DNA from: Erythrobacter sp. 3-20A1M | GTDB taxonomy: Bacteria; Pseudomonadota; Alphaproteobacteria; Sphingomonadales; Sphingomonadaceae | Assembly: GCF_018636735.1 (NCBI RefSeq) | Contig: NZ_CP045200.1 | Location: 2,944,001-3,008,000, forward strand | Length of the DNA: 64,000 bases | Direction of reading: 5' to 3' | Shown: positions 46,886 through 56,929 of the stretch, in pieces | Layout: each line of letters opens with the position of its first letter | Position numbering within the stretch: the stretch's first letter is position 1 | Translations under genes and position numbers: made by a program | The notes under the pieces: model-generated | Database searches by the model: none | The model's input: only the letters and a program-made list of their open reading frames with translations | What the model was told of the DNA's origin: nothing

Positions 46886-47355
46886 TCCGGCGCGCGCCAC
46901 TCGCCCGACTTTCCCCCGCTCTTCGAGAGCAGGCGTACGCCCTCTATCACCATTGCCTTGTCGATCGCCTTGGCCATGTCGTAGATCGTCAGCAGCGCGA
47001 CGGAAACCGCGGTCATCGCCTCCATCTCCACGCCGGTCTTGCCCGTCAGCGAGGCGGTCGCGTCCACCCGGATCGCATCGTCCTCGAACGCGAACGCCAC
47101 GCTCACCGCGTCGAGCGCGAGCGGATGGCATAGCGGGATCAGCTCACCGGTCCGCTTCGCCGCCATGATCCCGGCAATCCGGGCGGCGGCGAGAACGTCG
47201 CCCTTGGGCGCATCGCCGTTGCGAACGGCCGCCAGCGCTTCGGGGGACATGCGGATGCGACCGGTGGCGACCGCGACCCGCGCGGTGGCGGACTTGCCAC
47301 CGACATCGACCATACGCGCGTGGCCATGCTCGTCGAGATGGGTGAGTTCGGCCAT
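46882..47355 (-). CDS. moaC: Cyclic pyranopterin monophosphate synthase MoaC
   Basis: 157 residues. It converts the MoaA product to cyclic pyranopterin monophosphate in molybdenum-cofactor synthesis. Conserved blocks are [46 protein letters not shown] and [20 protein letters not shown], followed by the final GGKSGEW. The start at 47355 ([15 protein letters not shown]) is the usual one. It is followed by moeA with an ATGA overlap. Confidence 0.96.
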   Translation of the reverse strand: MAELTHLDEHGHARMVDVGGKSATARVAVATGRIRMSPEALAAVRNGDAPKGDVLAAARIAGIMAAKRTGELIPLCHPLALDAVSVAFAFEDDAIRVDATASLTGKTGVEMEAMTAVSVALLTIYDMAKAIDKAMVIEGVRLLSKSGGKSGEWRAPE

Positions 47356-47362
47356 CGGCCTC

Positions 47363-47551
47363 CTAACGCCTCCGCCTGTTCGACCAGATGGCGATTGCCA
47401 GACCGGCCAGCAGCAGGACCGCGCCCCACATTGTCCACTGGCGATCGTAGGCCATGAAGCTGCCAAGAAAGGCGATGCCCTGACCCTGAAGGATCCACAC
47501 CGTCCCCATGGCCATCATCAGCAGGCCGACGAGCGTACCGAGTAACTTCAT
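47363..47551 (-). CDS. Small two-TM membrane protein
   Basis: 62 residues starting at the ATG at 47551. Two hydrophobic segments ([21 protein letters not shown] and [17 protein letters not shown]) and an Arg-rich tail (SNRRRR). No family is recognised. It lies 7 bases upstream of moaC on the same strand and may be cotranscribed. Confidence 0.65.
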   Translation of the reverse strand: MKLLGTLVGLLMMAMGTVWILQGQGIAFLGSFMAYDRQWTMWGAVLLLAGLAIAIWSNRRRR

Positions 47552-47722
47552 AGTGTCTCTCCGGATCCGGCAAGTCCTACAGGATGGAACACTTGGAACA
47601 CAGTCCTGGGCTCGGAAAATCTTCCGCAGGATGTGCAATTCGGACGCGGTGCGGACAGGATCGAACGGGCGGTCATGACGGCGATCTAGCCCCATGAGGC
47701 CACAGTAGGACAGCTTGCGCGC

Positions 47723-48508
47723 TCAGCCATGCAGCAATGTGCGCGTAGCCGCCTCTACATCGTCCTGCCGCATCAGGCTTTCCCCGACCAGGAAGCATCG
47801 TACCCCGGCATCGGCCAAGCGCTGGCAATCGGCGTGGGTGGTTATCCCGCTCTCCCCGACGATCAGGGCACCTTCGGGTGCCAGGGCGGCGAGGCGTTCG
47901 GTAACCGCAAGATCGGTCTCGAAGGTGCGAAGGTCTCGGTTGTTGATCCCGATCAGGCGACTTTTCAGCAGCTGCGCGCGGGCTAGTTCATCTTCGTCGT
48001 GAACCTCGACCAGCACGTCCATTCCCAGTTCGGTGGCCGCAGTCTCGATCTCGGTCATCTGCCCGTCGGACAGGGCCGCGACGATGATCAGGATCGCGTC
48101 GGCCCCCATTGCACGGGCCTCCATGCATTGCCACGGATCGACCATGAAATCCTTGCGCAGCACGGGCAGGTCGCAAGCCGCGCGAGCCTCGACGAGAAAA
48201 TCCGCGTGGCCCTGGAAATAAGGTTCGTCGGTCAATACGGAAAGGCACGCCGCGCCTGCAGCCGCGTAGGCGCGGGCATGATCGGCGGGGCGAAAGTCCG
48301 GTCGGATCAGACCTTTAGAGGGCGAAGCTTTCTTGATTTCCGCGATGAGGCCGAAGCCGGTCGTGGACTTTTCCCGCAGCGCTAGTTCGAACCCGCGCGG
48401 TGCTGACTGCACGGCGATCTTTTCGCGCAGCTGGTCGGGCGAAGTTTCACCCTTCCGCCGTGCGACTTCGTCACGCTTTGCGTCGCATATCTCGATCAGT
48501 TTGTTCAT
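47723..48508 (-). CDS. trpC: Indole-3-glycerol phosphate synthase
   Basis: TIM-barrel enzyme of 261 residues, ring-closing CdRP to indole-3-glycerol phosphate in tryptophan synthesis. Seen are [18 protein letters not shown] at the N-terminus, [16 protein letters not shown] (substrate phosphate region), [14 protein letters not shown] (catalytic Lys), [26 protein letters not shown] and [12 protein letters not shown]. It has no fused TrpF. It starts 1 base after the trpD stop. Confidence 0.97.
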   Translation of the reverse strand: MNKLIEICDAKRDEVARRKGETSPDQLREKIAVQSAPRGFELALREKSTTGFGLIAEIKKASPSKGLIRPDFRPADHARAYAAAGAACLSVLTDEPYFQGHADFLVEARAACDLPVLRKDFMVDPWQCMEARAMGADAILIIVAALSDGQMTEIETAATELGMDVLVEVHDEDELARAQLLKSRLIGINNRDLRTFETDLAVTERLAALAPEGALIVGESGITTHADCQRLADAGVRCFLVGESLMRQDDVEAATRTLLHG

Positions 48509-48509
48509 C

Positions 48510-49502
48510 TCAGGCCGCCATCGCGATCCAGCGGTCGAGCAGCGCCTCGGCGTCGCCGCTGTCGAGCGCCTCAGCAGCGCGGGTCGCGCCTGCGCGCCAG
48601 TCCGACGTTGCCCCGGCGACGAGCAGCGCACCGGCGGCGTTCAAGCAGACCGCGTCGCGATAGGGGCCGGGCGCGCCTGCCAGCAGAGACTTCAACGCCT
48701 TCGCGTTGTGGACCGCATCGCCGCCGCGGATCGCCTCGATCGGGGCATGGGGCAGATCGGCCTGCGCGGCATCGACGCGGCTCATCTCGTAATCGTTGCC
48801 ACGCACGATCGCCACCTCGTTGCCGCCCGCCAGGCTCAGTTCGTCGAGCCCCTCGTCGCCGCTGACGATCATGGTCCAGTCGCTGCCGAGCCGTGCCTTG
48901 GCCCCGGCATAGATCGGAACATAGGCGGGCCGGGCGATGCCGATCAGCTGGCGCGTGACGCGCGCGGGGTTCGACAGCGGCCCCATCAGGTTGAATATCG
49001 TGCGCCGGCCGAGCCGCTGCCGGATGGGCTGGATGCGCGCCATCGCCGGGTGGTGGTTCTTCGCGAAGAGGAAGCAGATGCCGATCTCGGCCAGGGTCTT
49101 TTCGGCGGTGCGTCCGGCCGCCTCCATGTCGAGGCCAAGCGCCTCCAGCGTATCCGCCGCACCCGACTTGCTGCTCGCCGCGCGATTGCCGTGCTTGGCC
49201 ACCGGCACGCCGCAGGCCGCGACGACCAGGCTGACCGCGGTTGAGACGTTAAGCGTGTGGTGTCCGTCGCCGCCGGTCCCGCACACGTCGATCGCCCCTT
49301 CCGGAGCATCGATCGGGATCAGGCGGGCGCGCAGCGCGAGCGCCGCACCCGCGATTTCGTCCGCCGTTTCGCCGCGATCGGAGAGGTCGGTGAGGAAGCG
49401 GGCGATCTCTTCCTCCGATGGCTCTCCGTCGAGGATCGCGCCGAAGACCTGCTCCGCCTCCGCTTCGGTCAGGTGGGGCTCTGCGCCGGGAAGCTTGGTC
49501 AT
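48510..49502 (-). CDS. trpD: Anthranilate phosphoribosyltransferase
   Basis: 330 residues. It transfers phosphoribose from PRPP to anthranilate. Conserved motifs are [19 protein letters not shown] (PRPP loop), [58 protein letters not shown] and [22 protein letters not shown] at 49502, overlapping trpG by four bases; the long frame upstream overlaps trpG and is a shadow. Confidence 0.97.
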   Translation of the reverse strand: MTKLPGAEPHLTEAEAEQVFGAILDGEPSEEEIARFLTDLSDRGETADEIAGAALALRARLIPIDAPEGAIDVCGTGGDGHHTLNVSTAVSLVVAACGVPVAKHGNRAASSKSGAADTLEALGLDMEAAGRTAEKTLAEIGICFLFAKNHHPAMARIQPIRQRLGRRTIFNLMGPLSNPARVTRQLIGIARPAYVPIYAGAKARLGSDWTMIVSGDEGLDELSLAGGNEVAIVRGNDYEMSRVDAAQADLPHAPIEAIRGGDAVHNAKALKSLLAGAPGPYRDAVCLNAAGALLVAGATSDWRAGATRAAEALDSGDAEALLDRWIAMAA

Positions 49503-50110
49503 GCGGCCTTGCCCGCCGGGTTCACGGTCTCGATCCTGCAAAGGTGGAGGAAATTTGCGAGCAGGGCGTGGCCGTGTTCGGTCGCGATGCTTTCGGGATG
49601 GAATTGGACGCCGTGGATCGGCAACTCGGCGTGGCAAAAACCCATGACACTGGTGCCGTCGAGCCCCGGCGTCTCGCTGGTCGCGTTGACCCGCAGCACA
49701 TCCGGAATGTCTTCCACCACCAGCGAATGATAGCGCGTCGCGGTGAAGGGGGAGGGGAGATCGGCGAACACGCCCGTCCCGGCATGGTCGACCGGACTGG
49801 TCTTGCCATGCATCAACCCGCCGCGCACCACGCGCCCGCCGAAGTGCTGCCCGATCGCCTGATGGCCGAGGCATACGCCGAGCAGAGGCATCGCCGCATC
49901 CGCGCAGGCCGCGACCAGATCGAGGCTCACCCCTGCCTCGTTCGGGGTGCAGGGGCCGGGAGAGATCAGCACGCCCTTCGCCCCTGTCGCCAGCGCCTCG
50001 CGCGCGGACAGCGCGTCGTTGCGCTCCACCCGTACCTCGGCCCCGAGTTCCATCAGGTAATGGACCAGGTTGAAAGTGAAGCTGTCGTAATTGTCGATGA
50101 CGAGGATCAC
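49499..50110 (-). CDS. trpG: Anthranilate synthase glutamine amidotransferase component
   Basis: 203 residues. It supplies ammonia from glutamine to TrpE. Class I amidotransferase motifs: [31 protein letters not shown], the nucleophile in [17 protein letters not shown], and [15 protein letters not shown] with His and Glu. The start is GTG at 50110, overlapping the proline iminopeptidase stop (GTGA). Any longer frame lies inside the upstream gene. Confidence 0.95.
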   Translation of the reverse strand: MILVIDNYDSFTFNLVHYLMELGAEVRVERNDALSAREALATGAKGVLISPGPCTPNEAGVSLDLVAACADAAMPLLGVCLGHQAIGQHFGGRVVRGGLMHGKTSPVDHAGTGVFADLPSPFTATRYHSLVVEDIPDVLRVNATSETPGLDGTSVMGFCHAELPIHGVQFHPESIATEHGHALLANFLHLCRIETVNPAGKAA

Positions 50111-51069
50111 GCCGTCTTGCCCGCCAGCTCGTCCGTCGCTCGTACCAATCCGTCGATAATGCCCGCTTCGCTCGCGGAATGGCCCGCATCGTGGACGATG
50201 CGAAGGTCCGCTTCGGGCCAAGCTTGCTTGAGCGCCCAGGCGGAGGTGGGCGGGGTGCAGATGTCGTGGCGGCCCTGCACGATGATGCCGGGAATTCCGC
50301 GCAGCTTGTGCACGTCGCGCAGGAGCTGGTTATCCTTCAGCCAGAACCCCTCGCGGAAGAAATGAGCGGAGATGCGCGCCATCGGTACCGCCTTGGCCGA
50401 ATCGGCATAGTCCTCGATCAGCGCGGGCTTGGGCAGCAGCGTCGCGACCTGTCCCTCCCAGATCGACCAGGCACGGGCGGCCTCCTGCTTCGCATCCTCG
50501 TCGTCGCCCGACAGGCGGCGGTAATAGGCCTCGATCAGCTCGCCGCGCTCATTCTCGGGGATGACGGAGACGAAATCGTCCCACGCCTCGGCCATGATTT
50601 CGCTCGCGCCATAGCGGTAGAGCCAGTCGAGCTCCTTCTGCCGCGCCAGGAACACGCCGCGCAGTACCAGCTCGCTGACGCGCTCGGGATGCTTCTGGGC
50701 ATAGGCGAGCGCGAGAGTGGAGCCCCAGCTGCCCCCGAACGCCTGCCATTTCTCATGCCCGCACATTTCGCGCAGCCGCTCGATATCGGCGACGATCGTC
50801 CAGGTGTCGTTATGCGCCAGTTCGGCGAAGGGCGTGGACTTGCCGCAACCGCGCTGATCGAACAGCAACACGTCGTAGAGATCGGGATTCCACTGCCGCC
50901 GGTGGTCGGGGCCGAAGCCGCCGCCCGGGCCGCCGTGGAGGAACACAGCGGGCTTCGCCCCGCGGGTGCCGACGCGCTCGTAATGGAGCGAGTGGCCGTC
51001 ACCGACGTCGAGCATGCCGCTGTCATAGGGTTCGATCGGGGGGTAGAGGGTGCGCGCGTATTCGATCAT
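50107..51069 (-). CDS. pip: Proline iminopeptidase
   Basis: Alpha/beta-hydrolase (S33 family), 320 residues, removing N-terminal proline from peptides. Oxyanion region [10 protein letters not shown] and [16 protein letters not shown] are typical. The nucleophile elbow is [20 protein letters not shown], the acidic residue lies in GRHDICTPP and the His in [10 protein letters not shown]. It is inserted between trpE-side genes and trpG, overlapping trpG by four bases, so it is translated with the trp genes. The start at 51069 gives [11 protein letters not shown], and the frame continues upstream only inside the lipoprotein gene. Confidence 0.94.
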   Translation of the reverse strand: MIEYARTLYPPIEPYDSGMLDVGDGHSLHYERVGTRGAKPAVFLHGGPGGGFGPDHRRQWNPDLYDVLLFDQRGCGKSTPFAELAHNDTWTIVADIERLREMCGHEKWQAFGGSWGSTLALAYAQKHPERVSELVLRGVFLARQKELDWLYRYGASEIMAEAWDDFVSVIPENERGELIEAYYRRLSGDDEDAKQEAARAWSIWEGQVATLLPKPALIEDYADSAKAVPMARISAHFFREGFWLKDNQLLRDVHKLRGIPGIIVQGRHDICTPPTSAWALKQAWPEADLRIVHDAGHSASEAGIIDGLVRATDELAGKTA

Positions 51070-51073
51070 GCGT

Positions 51074-51919
51074 TCAATCCTTTCGCTCGACGACCAGCAT
51101 CGGCCCGATCGGTGCGCGCGCGTCCATCCGCTTCGCCACCGGGTCCCACAGGGACGAGACGTTACCGTCGAGATAGAGCGCATCGGGCGTTTTCGCCACA
51201 TCGCGGAAATAGCGGGCGAAGCTGCCGAAGCTGATCGGCCCTTCCGAAATCGCGAAATGCGCGCGGCCTTGCGCGTCGACACCCACCCCGTTGCGGATAT
51301 TGCGCGAAGGGCCGTCTTCGGAAAATTCGGGATGCAGCTTGCCGGCGATCACCAGCATCGGCCCGCTCTGCGTGCCGAAATCGGGGCGATCGGTAACGTT
51401 GGTGTAGAAGTCCGCACTGGTGCGCACATGCCACTTGCCCTTGGCACCGTAGAACACGCCGTTGGGCTTCATATGGAAATTGCCCGACCCGTCAGCGCGG
51501 TTGAGTTCCTGACGACGGTCGCCGTTGCGCACGAAATAGCCGATCGGCTTGCCCTCGCCGTCGAACATCCCGGCATTGACCGCGAAGGCGACCTTGGCCG
51601 CTTCATCGCCCATGGCGGCCTTGAGCTTCGCGAAGCCGCGATAGGGAGGCTGGCCCAGCGCGGCGAGGATGACGTGCTTCGCCGGATCGGCGATGCACTC
51701 GGTAATCGCGACCCCTTCGAATTCGCTACGGGTGCACGGATCGCCGGGGATCGCGGCCGGAGTGGGCGACGCCGAAGCGGCCGCCCCGGACGCCTCGCCC
51801 CCGACCGGCAGTGCTTTGCCGCTCCCGATCTCGGTGCGCAGCACCGGCTTACCCTCGGGCTGCCGGTCACAAGCCGTCAGCGCGAGTGCAGCGAGCAACA
51901 GGATTTCAGGCCCCCTCAT
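51074..51919 (-). CDS. Phosphodiester glycosidase family lipoprotein (NAGPA/DUF2233-like)
   Basis: 281 residues with signal peptide and lipobox LTAC (MRGPEILLLAALALTAC). Linker rich in Ala, Gly, Pro and Ser, then a domain with FAVNAGMFDGEGKPIG, GNFHMKPNGVFY, QSGPMLVIAGKLHPEF, RNGVGVDAQGRAHFAISEG and CALYLDG-like ALYLDGNVSSLWDP. The pattern matches the NAGPA-type phosphodiester glycosidase domain also seen in bacterial exopolysaccharide-linked proteins. It overlaps trpE by four bases (51916-51919). The periplasmic role is unknown. Confidence 0.85.
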   Translation of the reverse strand: MRGPEILLLAALALTACDRQPEGKPVLRTEIGSGKALPVGGEASGAAASASPTPAAIPGDPCTRSEFEGVAITECIADPAKHVILAALGQPPYRGFAKLKAAMGDEAAKVAFAVNAGMFDGEGKPIGYFVRNGDRRQELNRADGSGNFHMKPNGVFYGAKGKWHVRTSADFYTNVTDRPDFGTQSGPMLVIAGKLHPEFSEDGPSRNIRNGVGVDAQGRAHFAISEGPISFGSFARYFRDVAKTPDALYLDGNVSSLWDPVAKRMDARAPIGPMLVVERKD

Positions 51920-53433
51920 TGCCCGTACCCCGGCTCGGCGGCGATGCGGATCGCCTCGCGCGCGGCGGCGAGAAGTGCGCCGGCCTTCGCCTCGCATTCG
52001 CGCTGTTCGTAGGCGGGATCGCTGTCGGCGACGATGCCCGCACCCGCCTGCACATGCATCGTCCCGTCCTTCACCACCGCGGTGCGCAGGACAATGCAGG
52101 AATCGAAGCTGCCATCGGGCGCGAAATATCCCACACCGCCGGCGTAGGGTCCGCGCGTCTCGGGCTCCAGCTCGGCGATGATCTCGCACGCGCGGACCTT
52201 CGGAGCGCCGCTGACGGTCCCCGCCGGGAAGCCGGCGAACAGCGCGTCGAGCGCGTCCTTGCCGGGCGCAAGCCTGCCGACGACGTTGCTGACGATGTGC
52301 ATGACGTGGCTGTAGCGCTCTATGCCGAAGCTGTCGGTGACTTCGACACTCCCCCGATCCGCCACGCGGCCGACATCGTTGCGGCCGAGGTCGAGCAGCA
52401 TCAGGTGCTCGGCGCGCTCCTTGGGATCGGCCAGCAGGCCGTCTTCCGCGGCCTTGTCGGCAGCAGGGGTTGCGCCGCGCGGACGCGTACCGGCGATCGG
52501 TCGGATGGTGACCTCGCCGTCCCGCAGGCGAACCAGGATTTCCGGACTCGATCCCACTACCGCGAAACCGGGCAGATCGAGGAAATACAGGAACGGCGAC
52601 GGGTTGACCCGGCGCAGCGCGCGATAAAGCGCGATGGGGGGAAGCGGGAAGGGGCAGGTAAACCGCTGCGCTAGCACCACCTGGAAGATGTCGCCCGCGA
52701 CGATATAGTCCTTCGCCCGTTCTACCATCGTCCCATAGTCGTCGTTCGCCAGGCGCGGCGTAAGCGCAGCCTCAGGCAGGTCGGCGGCAGCATCCGACTG
52801 TGGAACCGGCCCCGCCAGTCGCCGCTCGGCCTCGTCGATCCGTTCGCCGGCCGCCGCCAGCCGAGCATCGGGATCACCCCCATCGGCCCAGAGCGGCGCA
52901 ATCAGGTAAAGCGCGTCGCTCAGCGAATCGAATACGAGCAGCAGCGTCGGGCGCGCGAAGACCATGTCGGGCAGCTCGAGCTCGCTCGTCGGGGCGCGGG
53001 GCAACCGCTCGATCCGGGCGATGGTTTCATAGGCGAAATAGCCGACCAGGAAGGCAAGGGCGGGCGGCAGGCCCGGCGGCACCGGCAATCGGCACTCCGC
53101 CACCAGGTTGCGAAGGGCATCCGCCGCATCGGCCTCGCACGGAGTGAAGGCCGCGCGATCGTGCCGCCATTCCCGATTGATCTCGGCACCGGTTGCATCG
53201 GCGCGAAACAGCAGATCAGGATCGAGACCCAGCAGGCTGTAGCGCCCCCGGACCTCGCCGCCTTCGACCGATTCGAGAAGGAAGTCGCCGCGTTCGGGCT
53301 CGATCAGCTTGAGCGCCGCCCCTACCGGCGTTTCGGTGTCCGCGACGACGCGCCGCCACACGAGGGCGGGTTCTCCACCCGCCATCGCGCGGCGCGCCGC
53401 ATCGGCATTTTCGAGACGGTCGGCAGACGGCAA
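51916..53433 (-). CDS. trpE: Anthranilate synthase component I
   Basis: 505 residues. It makes anthranilate from chorismate with ammonia from TrpG. The N-terminal allosteric part has GDFLLESVEGGEVRGRYSLL, containing the LLES tryptophan-binding motif, so feedback inhibition by Trp is likely. The catalytic part has FQVVLAQRFTCPFP, PSPFLYFLDLPG, IRPIAGTRPRGAT, LMLLDLGRNDVGRVA, AGTVSGAPKVRACEII and GPYAGGVGYF. It follows ppiD by only 6 bases on the same strand. Confidence 0.97.
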   Translation of the reverse strand: MPSADRLENADAARRAMAGGEPALVWRRVVADTETPVGAALKLIEPERGDFLLESVEGGEVRGRYSLLGLDPDLLFRADATGAEINREWRHDRAAFTPCEADAADALRNLVAECRLPVPPGLPPALAFLVGYFAYETIARIERLPRAPTSELELPDMVFARPTLLLVFDSLSDALYLIAPLWADGGDPDARLAAAGERIDEAERRLAGPVPQSDAAADLPEAALTPRLANDDYGTMVERAKDYIVAGDIFQVVLAQRFTCPFPLPPIALYRALRRVNPSPFLYFLDLPGFAVVGSSPEILVRLRDGEVTIRPIAGTRPRGATPAADKAAEDGLLADPKERAEHLMLLDLGRNDVGRVADRGSVEVTDSFGIERYSHVMHIVSNVVGRLAPGKDALDALFAGFPAGTVSGAPKVRACEIIAELEPETRGPYAGGVGYFAPDGSFDSCIVLRTAVVKDGTMHVQAGAGIVADSDPAYEQRECEAKAGALLAAAREAIRIAAEPGYGQ

Positions 53434-53439
53434 GCGGCC

Positions 53440-55377
53440 TCAGCTCTCGCCAGCGAGCTGCTTGCGGACGGCCGCGATCGCATCCTCGTTACGCTTCACG
53501 CCCACATCCTTGCGGATCGCGGTGCGCAGCTGCTGGGCGTATTCCTGCCCCAGCGTGGAGCCGAGCTCTCTCTTCACTTGGGCGAAGAGGGGGTCGTCCT
53601 GCGAGAACTTGCCGGGCTCGATCGAGTCGAGATCGACGATGAACCAACCCCCGTCGCGCGGGGCAGCGAGGCGCTTCGTGGTGTTCTGTGCCATGCTGAA
53701 GAACAGGGCCAGCGGCGGAATGACGCCCTGCTGGTTGCGCAGCAGTTCCTCGCGCGTGACGTTGAGATTTTCCGGCGGCGGCAGACGCTTGTTCTCGGCC
53801 GCCATCGCCTGTTGCAGCGATTGCCCCTTCTTCATGCGGGCAAGCACGCGCTCCGACGCCTTCCTGGCACCCGCGGCTCCTTCGGCCATGCGCCAATCGG
53901 CTACCACGTCGTCGCGAATTTCCTTCAGCGGTGCGCTTGCCGAGGGCGTGATCGCACCCGCTTCGAACAGCAGGAATTCCTCGCCCGGACGGACTTCGGC
54001 GAGTTGCGGCTGACCTTCCTGCATCTGGAACGCGGTCTGGAGCGCTGGCGCAAGGACTTCGGGCGCGGTTTCGTTGGGGGCAGCGCCATAGACCTGCCCT
54101 GACCCGGTGATCGGCCTGGTCGCCTGAACCTGCGCGCCGAGGGACTTGGCAACGTCGGCGAGAGACTCGCCATCGGAGAAGCGGTCCTCGATGCTCGCCG
54201 CAAGGTCGCCCAGTGCCGCCCGCTTCTTCTCCGCGCGGATCGCATCCGCGATCTGGTCGCGCATCTGGGCCAGCGAGCGCCCGCCCTTCTGCTCCACGGA
54301 ATCGATCCGCACCACGTACCAGCCGAGATTGCTGCGCGTTGGCGGTGCGACGGAGCCACGATCGGCCTCGAACACGGCTTGCGCGACGGCGGGCGAGGCC
54401 CGGCCGGCGAAGTCGCGGCGGGTGATCGGGCCGACCTGCGTCAGCTCCAGCCCGGCGTCCTGCGCCGCCTGCTCGAACGAGCCGCCATTGCGGACCTTGT
54501 CGGCGATCGCCTTTGCCGCGGCTTGGCTGGGGACGATCAGCTGCGACAGCGTGCGCTCTTCGCTCGGCGCGTAGTTGGCGGCGTTTTCCTTGTAACGCGC
54601 CGCGATTTCCTGATCGGTCGGCTCGATATCGGCCTTGACCGCATCGGGTCCGAAGGTGGCGTAGCGGATCACCCGGCGTTCGGGCCGGATGTAATCGTCC
54701 CGGTGGCCATTGTAGAACGCCTGCAACTGCTTGTCGGTCGGATCGCCGTCCGGCGCATAGGCCTGGCTCAGCAGGATACCGAGCGAACCCTTGCGCCGCT
54801 CGCGGAACAGCCCGCCATAGCGCTGTGTCAGCGCTTGCGGCATCTTCGTGCCGAAGCTCGCCGGCACCAGTACCTGCTGGGCGAGGAGACCCGCGCTGAG
54901 ATCTTCCCGCACTTCGCGATCGGTCAGCCCCTGTTGCGCGATCGCCGCGCGATAGGCGCTCTCGTCGAAATTGCCGTCCGGGCCGGAGAACGCGGGAATC
55001 TTGCGAATCTCGCTATTGACGAGGTTGTCGCCTGCGGTGAATCCGATCTTACGCGCAAACTCGGCCAGAGCGGTGCGATCGACCAGCACGTCCAGCGTCT
55101 GGGCCAGGCCGTTCTGCGCCAGGAAAGCCTGCATGGAGAGGTTGGGGTTCTCCTGCCGCGCACGCTGCAGATTGCTCTGCGCCGCGCCGCTCAGCTCCGC
55201 GGTCCCGATCTTCTGGTCGCCCACGACCGCGACCCGGTCGCCCCCGGCTACACCGCCGAACGTGCCGGTGCTCGACACATCGGCGCTGGCGAAGGCCAGA
55301 GCGATCAGTGCTAGGAAGCCGAGCGTGATGGCGACGCCCAGCTTGGACTGGAACATGCGACGGATGGCGTGGATCAT
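53440..55377 (-). CDS. ppiD: Peptidylprolyl isomerase PpiD-type periplasmic folding factor
   Basis: 645 residues, single N-terminal inner-membrane anchor (about 12-31, LGVAITLGFLALIALAF), periplasmic bulk. A SurA-N-like chaperone region surrounds DVLVDRTALAEFARKIGF. A parvulin-type rotamase domain lies around residues 225-365, including IVPSQAAAKAIADKVRNGGS, DAGLELTQVGPITRRDF and APPTRSNLGWYVVRIDSVEQ, and a second helical chaperone region follows. PpiD binds translocating and outer-membrane proteins at the Sec exit; the rotamase activity in this family is often weak. It heads the trpE transcription unit. Confidence 0.9.
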   Translation of the reverse strand: MIHAIRRMFQSKLGVAITLGFLALIALAFASADVSSTGTFGGVAGGDRVAVVGDQKIGTAELSGAAQSNLQRARQENPNLSMQAFLAQNGLAQTLDVLVDRTALAEFARKIGFTAGDNLVNSEIRKIPAFSGPDGNFDESAYRAAIAQQGLTDREVREDLSAGLLAQQVLVPASFGTKMPQALTQRYGGLFRERRKGSLGILLSQAYAPDGDPTDKQLQAFYNGHRDDYIRPERRVIRYATFGPDAVKADIEPTDQEIAARYKENAANYAPSEERTLSQLIVPSQAAAKAIADKVRNGGSFEQAAQDAGLELTQVGPITRRDFAGRASPAVAQAVFEADRGSVAPPTRSNLGWYVVRIDSVEQKGGRSLAQMRDQIADAIRAEKKRAALGDLAASIEDRFSDGESLADVAKSLGAQVQATRPITGSGQVYGAAPNETAPEVLAPALQTAFQMQEGQPQLAEVRPGEEFLLFEAGAITPSASAPLKEIRDDVVADWRMAEGAAGARKASERVLARMKKGQSLQQAMAAENKRLPPPENLNVTREELLRNQQGVIPPLALFFSMAQNTTKRLAAPRDGGWFIVDLDSIEPGKFSQDDPLFAQVKRELGSTLGQEYAQQLRTAIRKDVGVKRNEDAIAAVRKQLAGES

Positions 55378-55505
55378 GGCGGGCGTAACGCTCCGTTAGG
55401 CGGACGATGACGAAACCGGCGAGGAACGGGAATGAAAGTCGTTCCGGTCGGGCGGGGGACCTATTAGAGAGGCTGCGACATCCCCGCAACAGGTGGATAA
55501 GGGTT

Positions 55506-55534
55506 TTGACCTCGCCGCCGCGGGCGGCTAGCGG
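55506..55534 (+). promoter_or_regulatory. Candidate tpiA promoter
   Basis: In the 210-base region between the divergent ppiD and tpiA starts, TTGACC (55506-55511) is followed after 17 bases by TAGCGG (55529-55534), a plausible -35 and a weak -10 for tpiA. The rest of the intergenic region shows no clear terminator or other element. Confidence 0.3.
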
Positions 55535-55587
55535 ACCCTGCGCTGTAGCCGCTGGCGCTCGCAGCCATCCGAAAAGCAAGTGAAGAT

Positions 55588-56346
55588 ATGACGACACGAC
55601 CCTACATCGTTGGCAACTGGAAGATGAACGGCACCCGCGCGATGCTGTCGGAAGCGCGCGCGATCGACCGCGCGGCGCAACGGCACATGAAGGTGGAAGT
55701 GGCCCTGGCCCCGCCGTTCACGCTGATCCATGCCGTGCATCGCGAGGCGGAGCAGATCGCCGTGGGCGCGCAGGATTGCCATCGCGATCCCGACGGAGCG
55801 CATACCGGCGACGTGTCCGCCACCATGCTCGCCGATGCGGGGGCCAAGTTCGTTATCCTCGGCCACAGCGAACGCCGTGCCGAGCATAGCGAGCAGGACG
55901 CCATCGTGCGCGAGAAGCTGGTCGCGGCGCAGGGCGCCGGGTTGGAAGTGATCCTGTGCTGCGGTGAAACCGACTCCGTACGCGACGCGGGCGGGGCGGA
56001 AGGCCATGTCCTGCACCAGCTCGAGAATTCGCTGCCCGACGAGATCGACAATCCGGGCGAGCGGCTGACCATCGCCTACGAACCGGTCTGGGCCATCGGC
56101 ACCGGTCGAACCCCGACCATGGAGGAGATCGGGGCCATGCACGCCTCCATCCGCCAATTCCTGATCGAGCGTTTCGGCGAAGAGGCCGGTGCGGCGATCC
56201 GGATTCTGTATGGCGGATCGGTGAAACCGGACAATGCGCGCGAGATTCTGGCCGTGCCGGAAGTGGGCGGCGCGCTGGTCGGCGGGGCCAGCCTGACGGC
56301 GGACAGCTTCATGAACATCGCCCTGGCGGCGACCGAAGGCGAATAA
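55588..56346 (+). CDS. tpiA: Triose-phosphate isomerase
   Basis: 252-residue TIM barrel interconverting dihydroxyacetone phosphate and glyceraldehyde 3-phosphate. The active-site Lys is in VGNWKMNGTRAM, the His in VILGHSERRAEH, the Glu in IAYEPVWAIGTGRTP, and the phosphate loop in LYGGSVKPDNAREI and GALVGGASL. Divergent from ppiD; followed 111 bases later by secG. The usual gene order tpiA-secG-pyrG is kept. Confidence 0.97.
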   Translation: MTTRPYIVGNWKMNGTRAMLSEARAIDRAAQRHMKVEVALAPPFTLIHAVHREAEQIAVGAQDCHRDPDGAHTGDVSATMLADAGAKFVILGHSERRAEHSEQDAIVREKLVAAQGAGLEVILCCGETDSVRDAGGAEGHVLHQLENSLPDEIDNPGERLTIAYEPVWAIGTGRTPTMEEIGAMHASIRQFLIERFGEEAGAAIRILYGGSVKPDNAREILAVPEVGGALVGGASLTADSFMNIALAATEGE

Positions 56347-56457
56347 GCCCGCCCGAGCTCGGACCCGCGCGCGGGGCGAGCGACCTTGTCATCATCCGTG
56401 CGTGCGCCTAGATCGCGCGCATATCCCATCCCGTTCCAGATACCGGGCAGAATTTAC

Positions 56458-56841
56458 ATGTCGCTTTTCATCTTCCTCACCGTGGTTCAGGCGATCGTCG
56501 CCGCGGCTCTCGTCGGCGTCATCCTGATGCAACGCTCCGAAGGGGGAGGCCTGGGTGTCGGGGGTTCGCCTGGTGGCATGATGAGCGCGCGCGGCGCGGC
56601 TGATTTCTTGACGCGAACCACGCGTACCCTGGCGATCGCGTTCGTGGTCCTGTCGATCGCCCTGGCGGCGGTGGCGGTGAAGACGAGCGGTGGCGACGAG
56701 ATCGAATCGACCCTCGACCGCAACGTGCCGGTGCGCGGCAGCGATCCGCTGGCCCCGTCGGCCGGTGCAGGCGCTCCGGCGGCTCCGGCAGACCAGAGCA
56801 CGCCCGCTTCGAACGACCCGCTGGGCGACGCCACCAACTGA
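56458..56841 (+). CDS. secG: Preprotein translocase subunit SecG
   Basis: 127 residues, two spans (MSLFIFLTVVQAIVAAALVGVILMQ and TLAIAFVVLSIALAAVAV) separated by a Gly/Ser-rich cytoplasmic loop GGGLGVGGSPGGMMSARGAADFLTR, with the family hallmark MQRSEGGG. SecG assists SecYE and SecA in protein export. The C-terminal tail of about 40 residues is Pro/Ala/Asp-rich. ATG at 56458; the frame extends upstream to 56386, but that part lacks family character. Confidence 0.95.
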   Translation: MSLFIFLTVVQAIVAAALVGVILMQRSEGGGLGVGGSPGGMMSARGAADFLTRTTRTLAIAFVVLSIALAAVAVKTSGGDEIESTLDRNVPVRGSDPLAPSAGAGAPAAPADQSTPASNDPLGDATN

Positions 56842-56929
56842 TATTTCCTCCCGCTGATGTGGATTTCCGGCTGAGCGGGCGCCTTCGCGCTTGCCACGAA
56901 TCCACTGCGGGGCTTAAGGCCCAACTCCC

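Noticed and set aside
47585-47601. GGAACACTTGGAAC near the trpC-downstream gap, resembling an SOS box
   Set aside because: The spacing between the GTTC halves is 5, not 7, and the only nearby genes are trpC and a small membrane protein.
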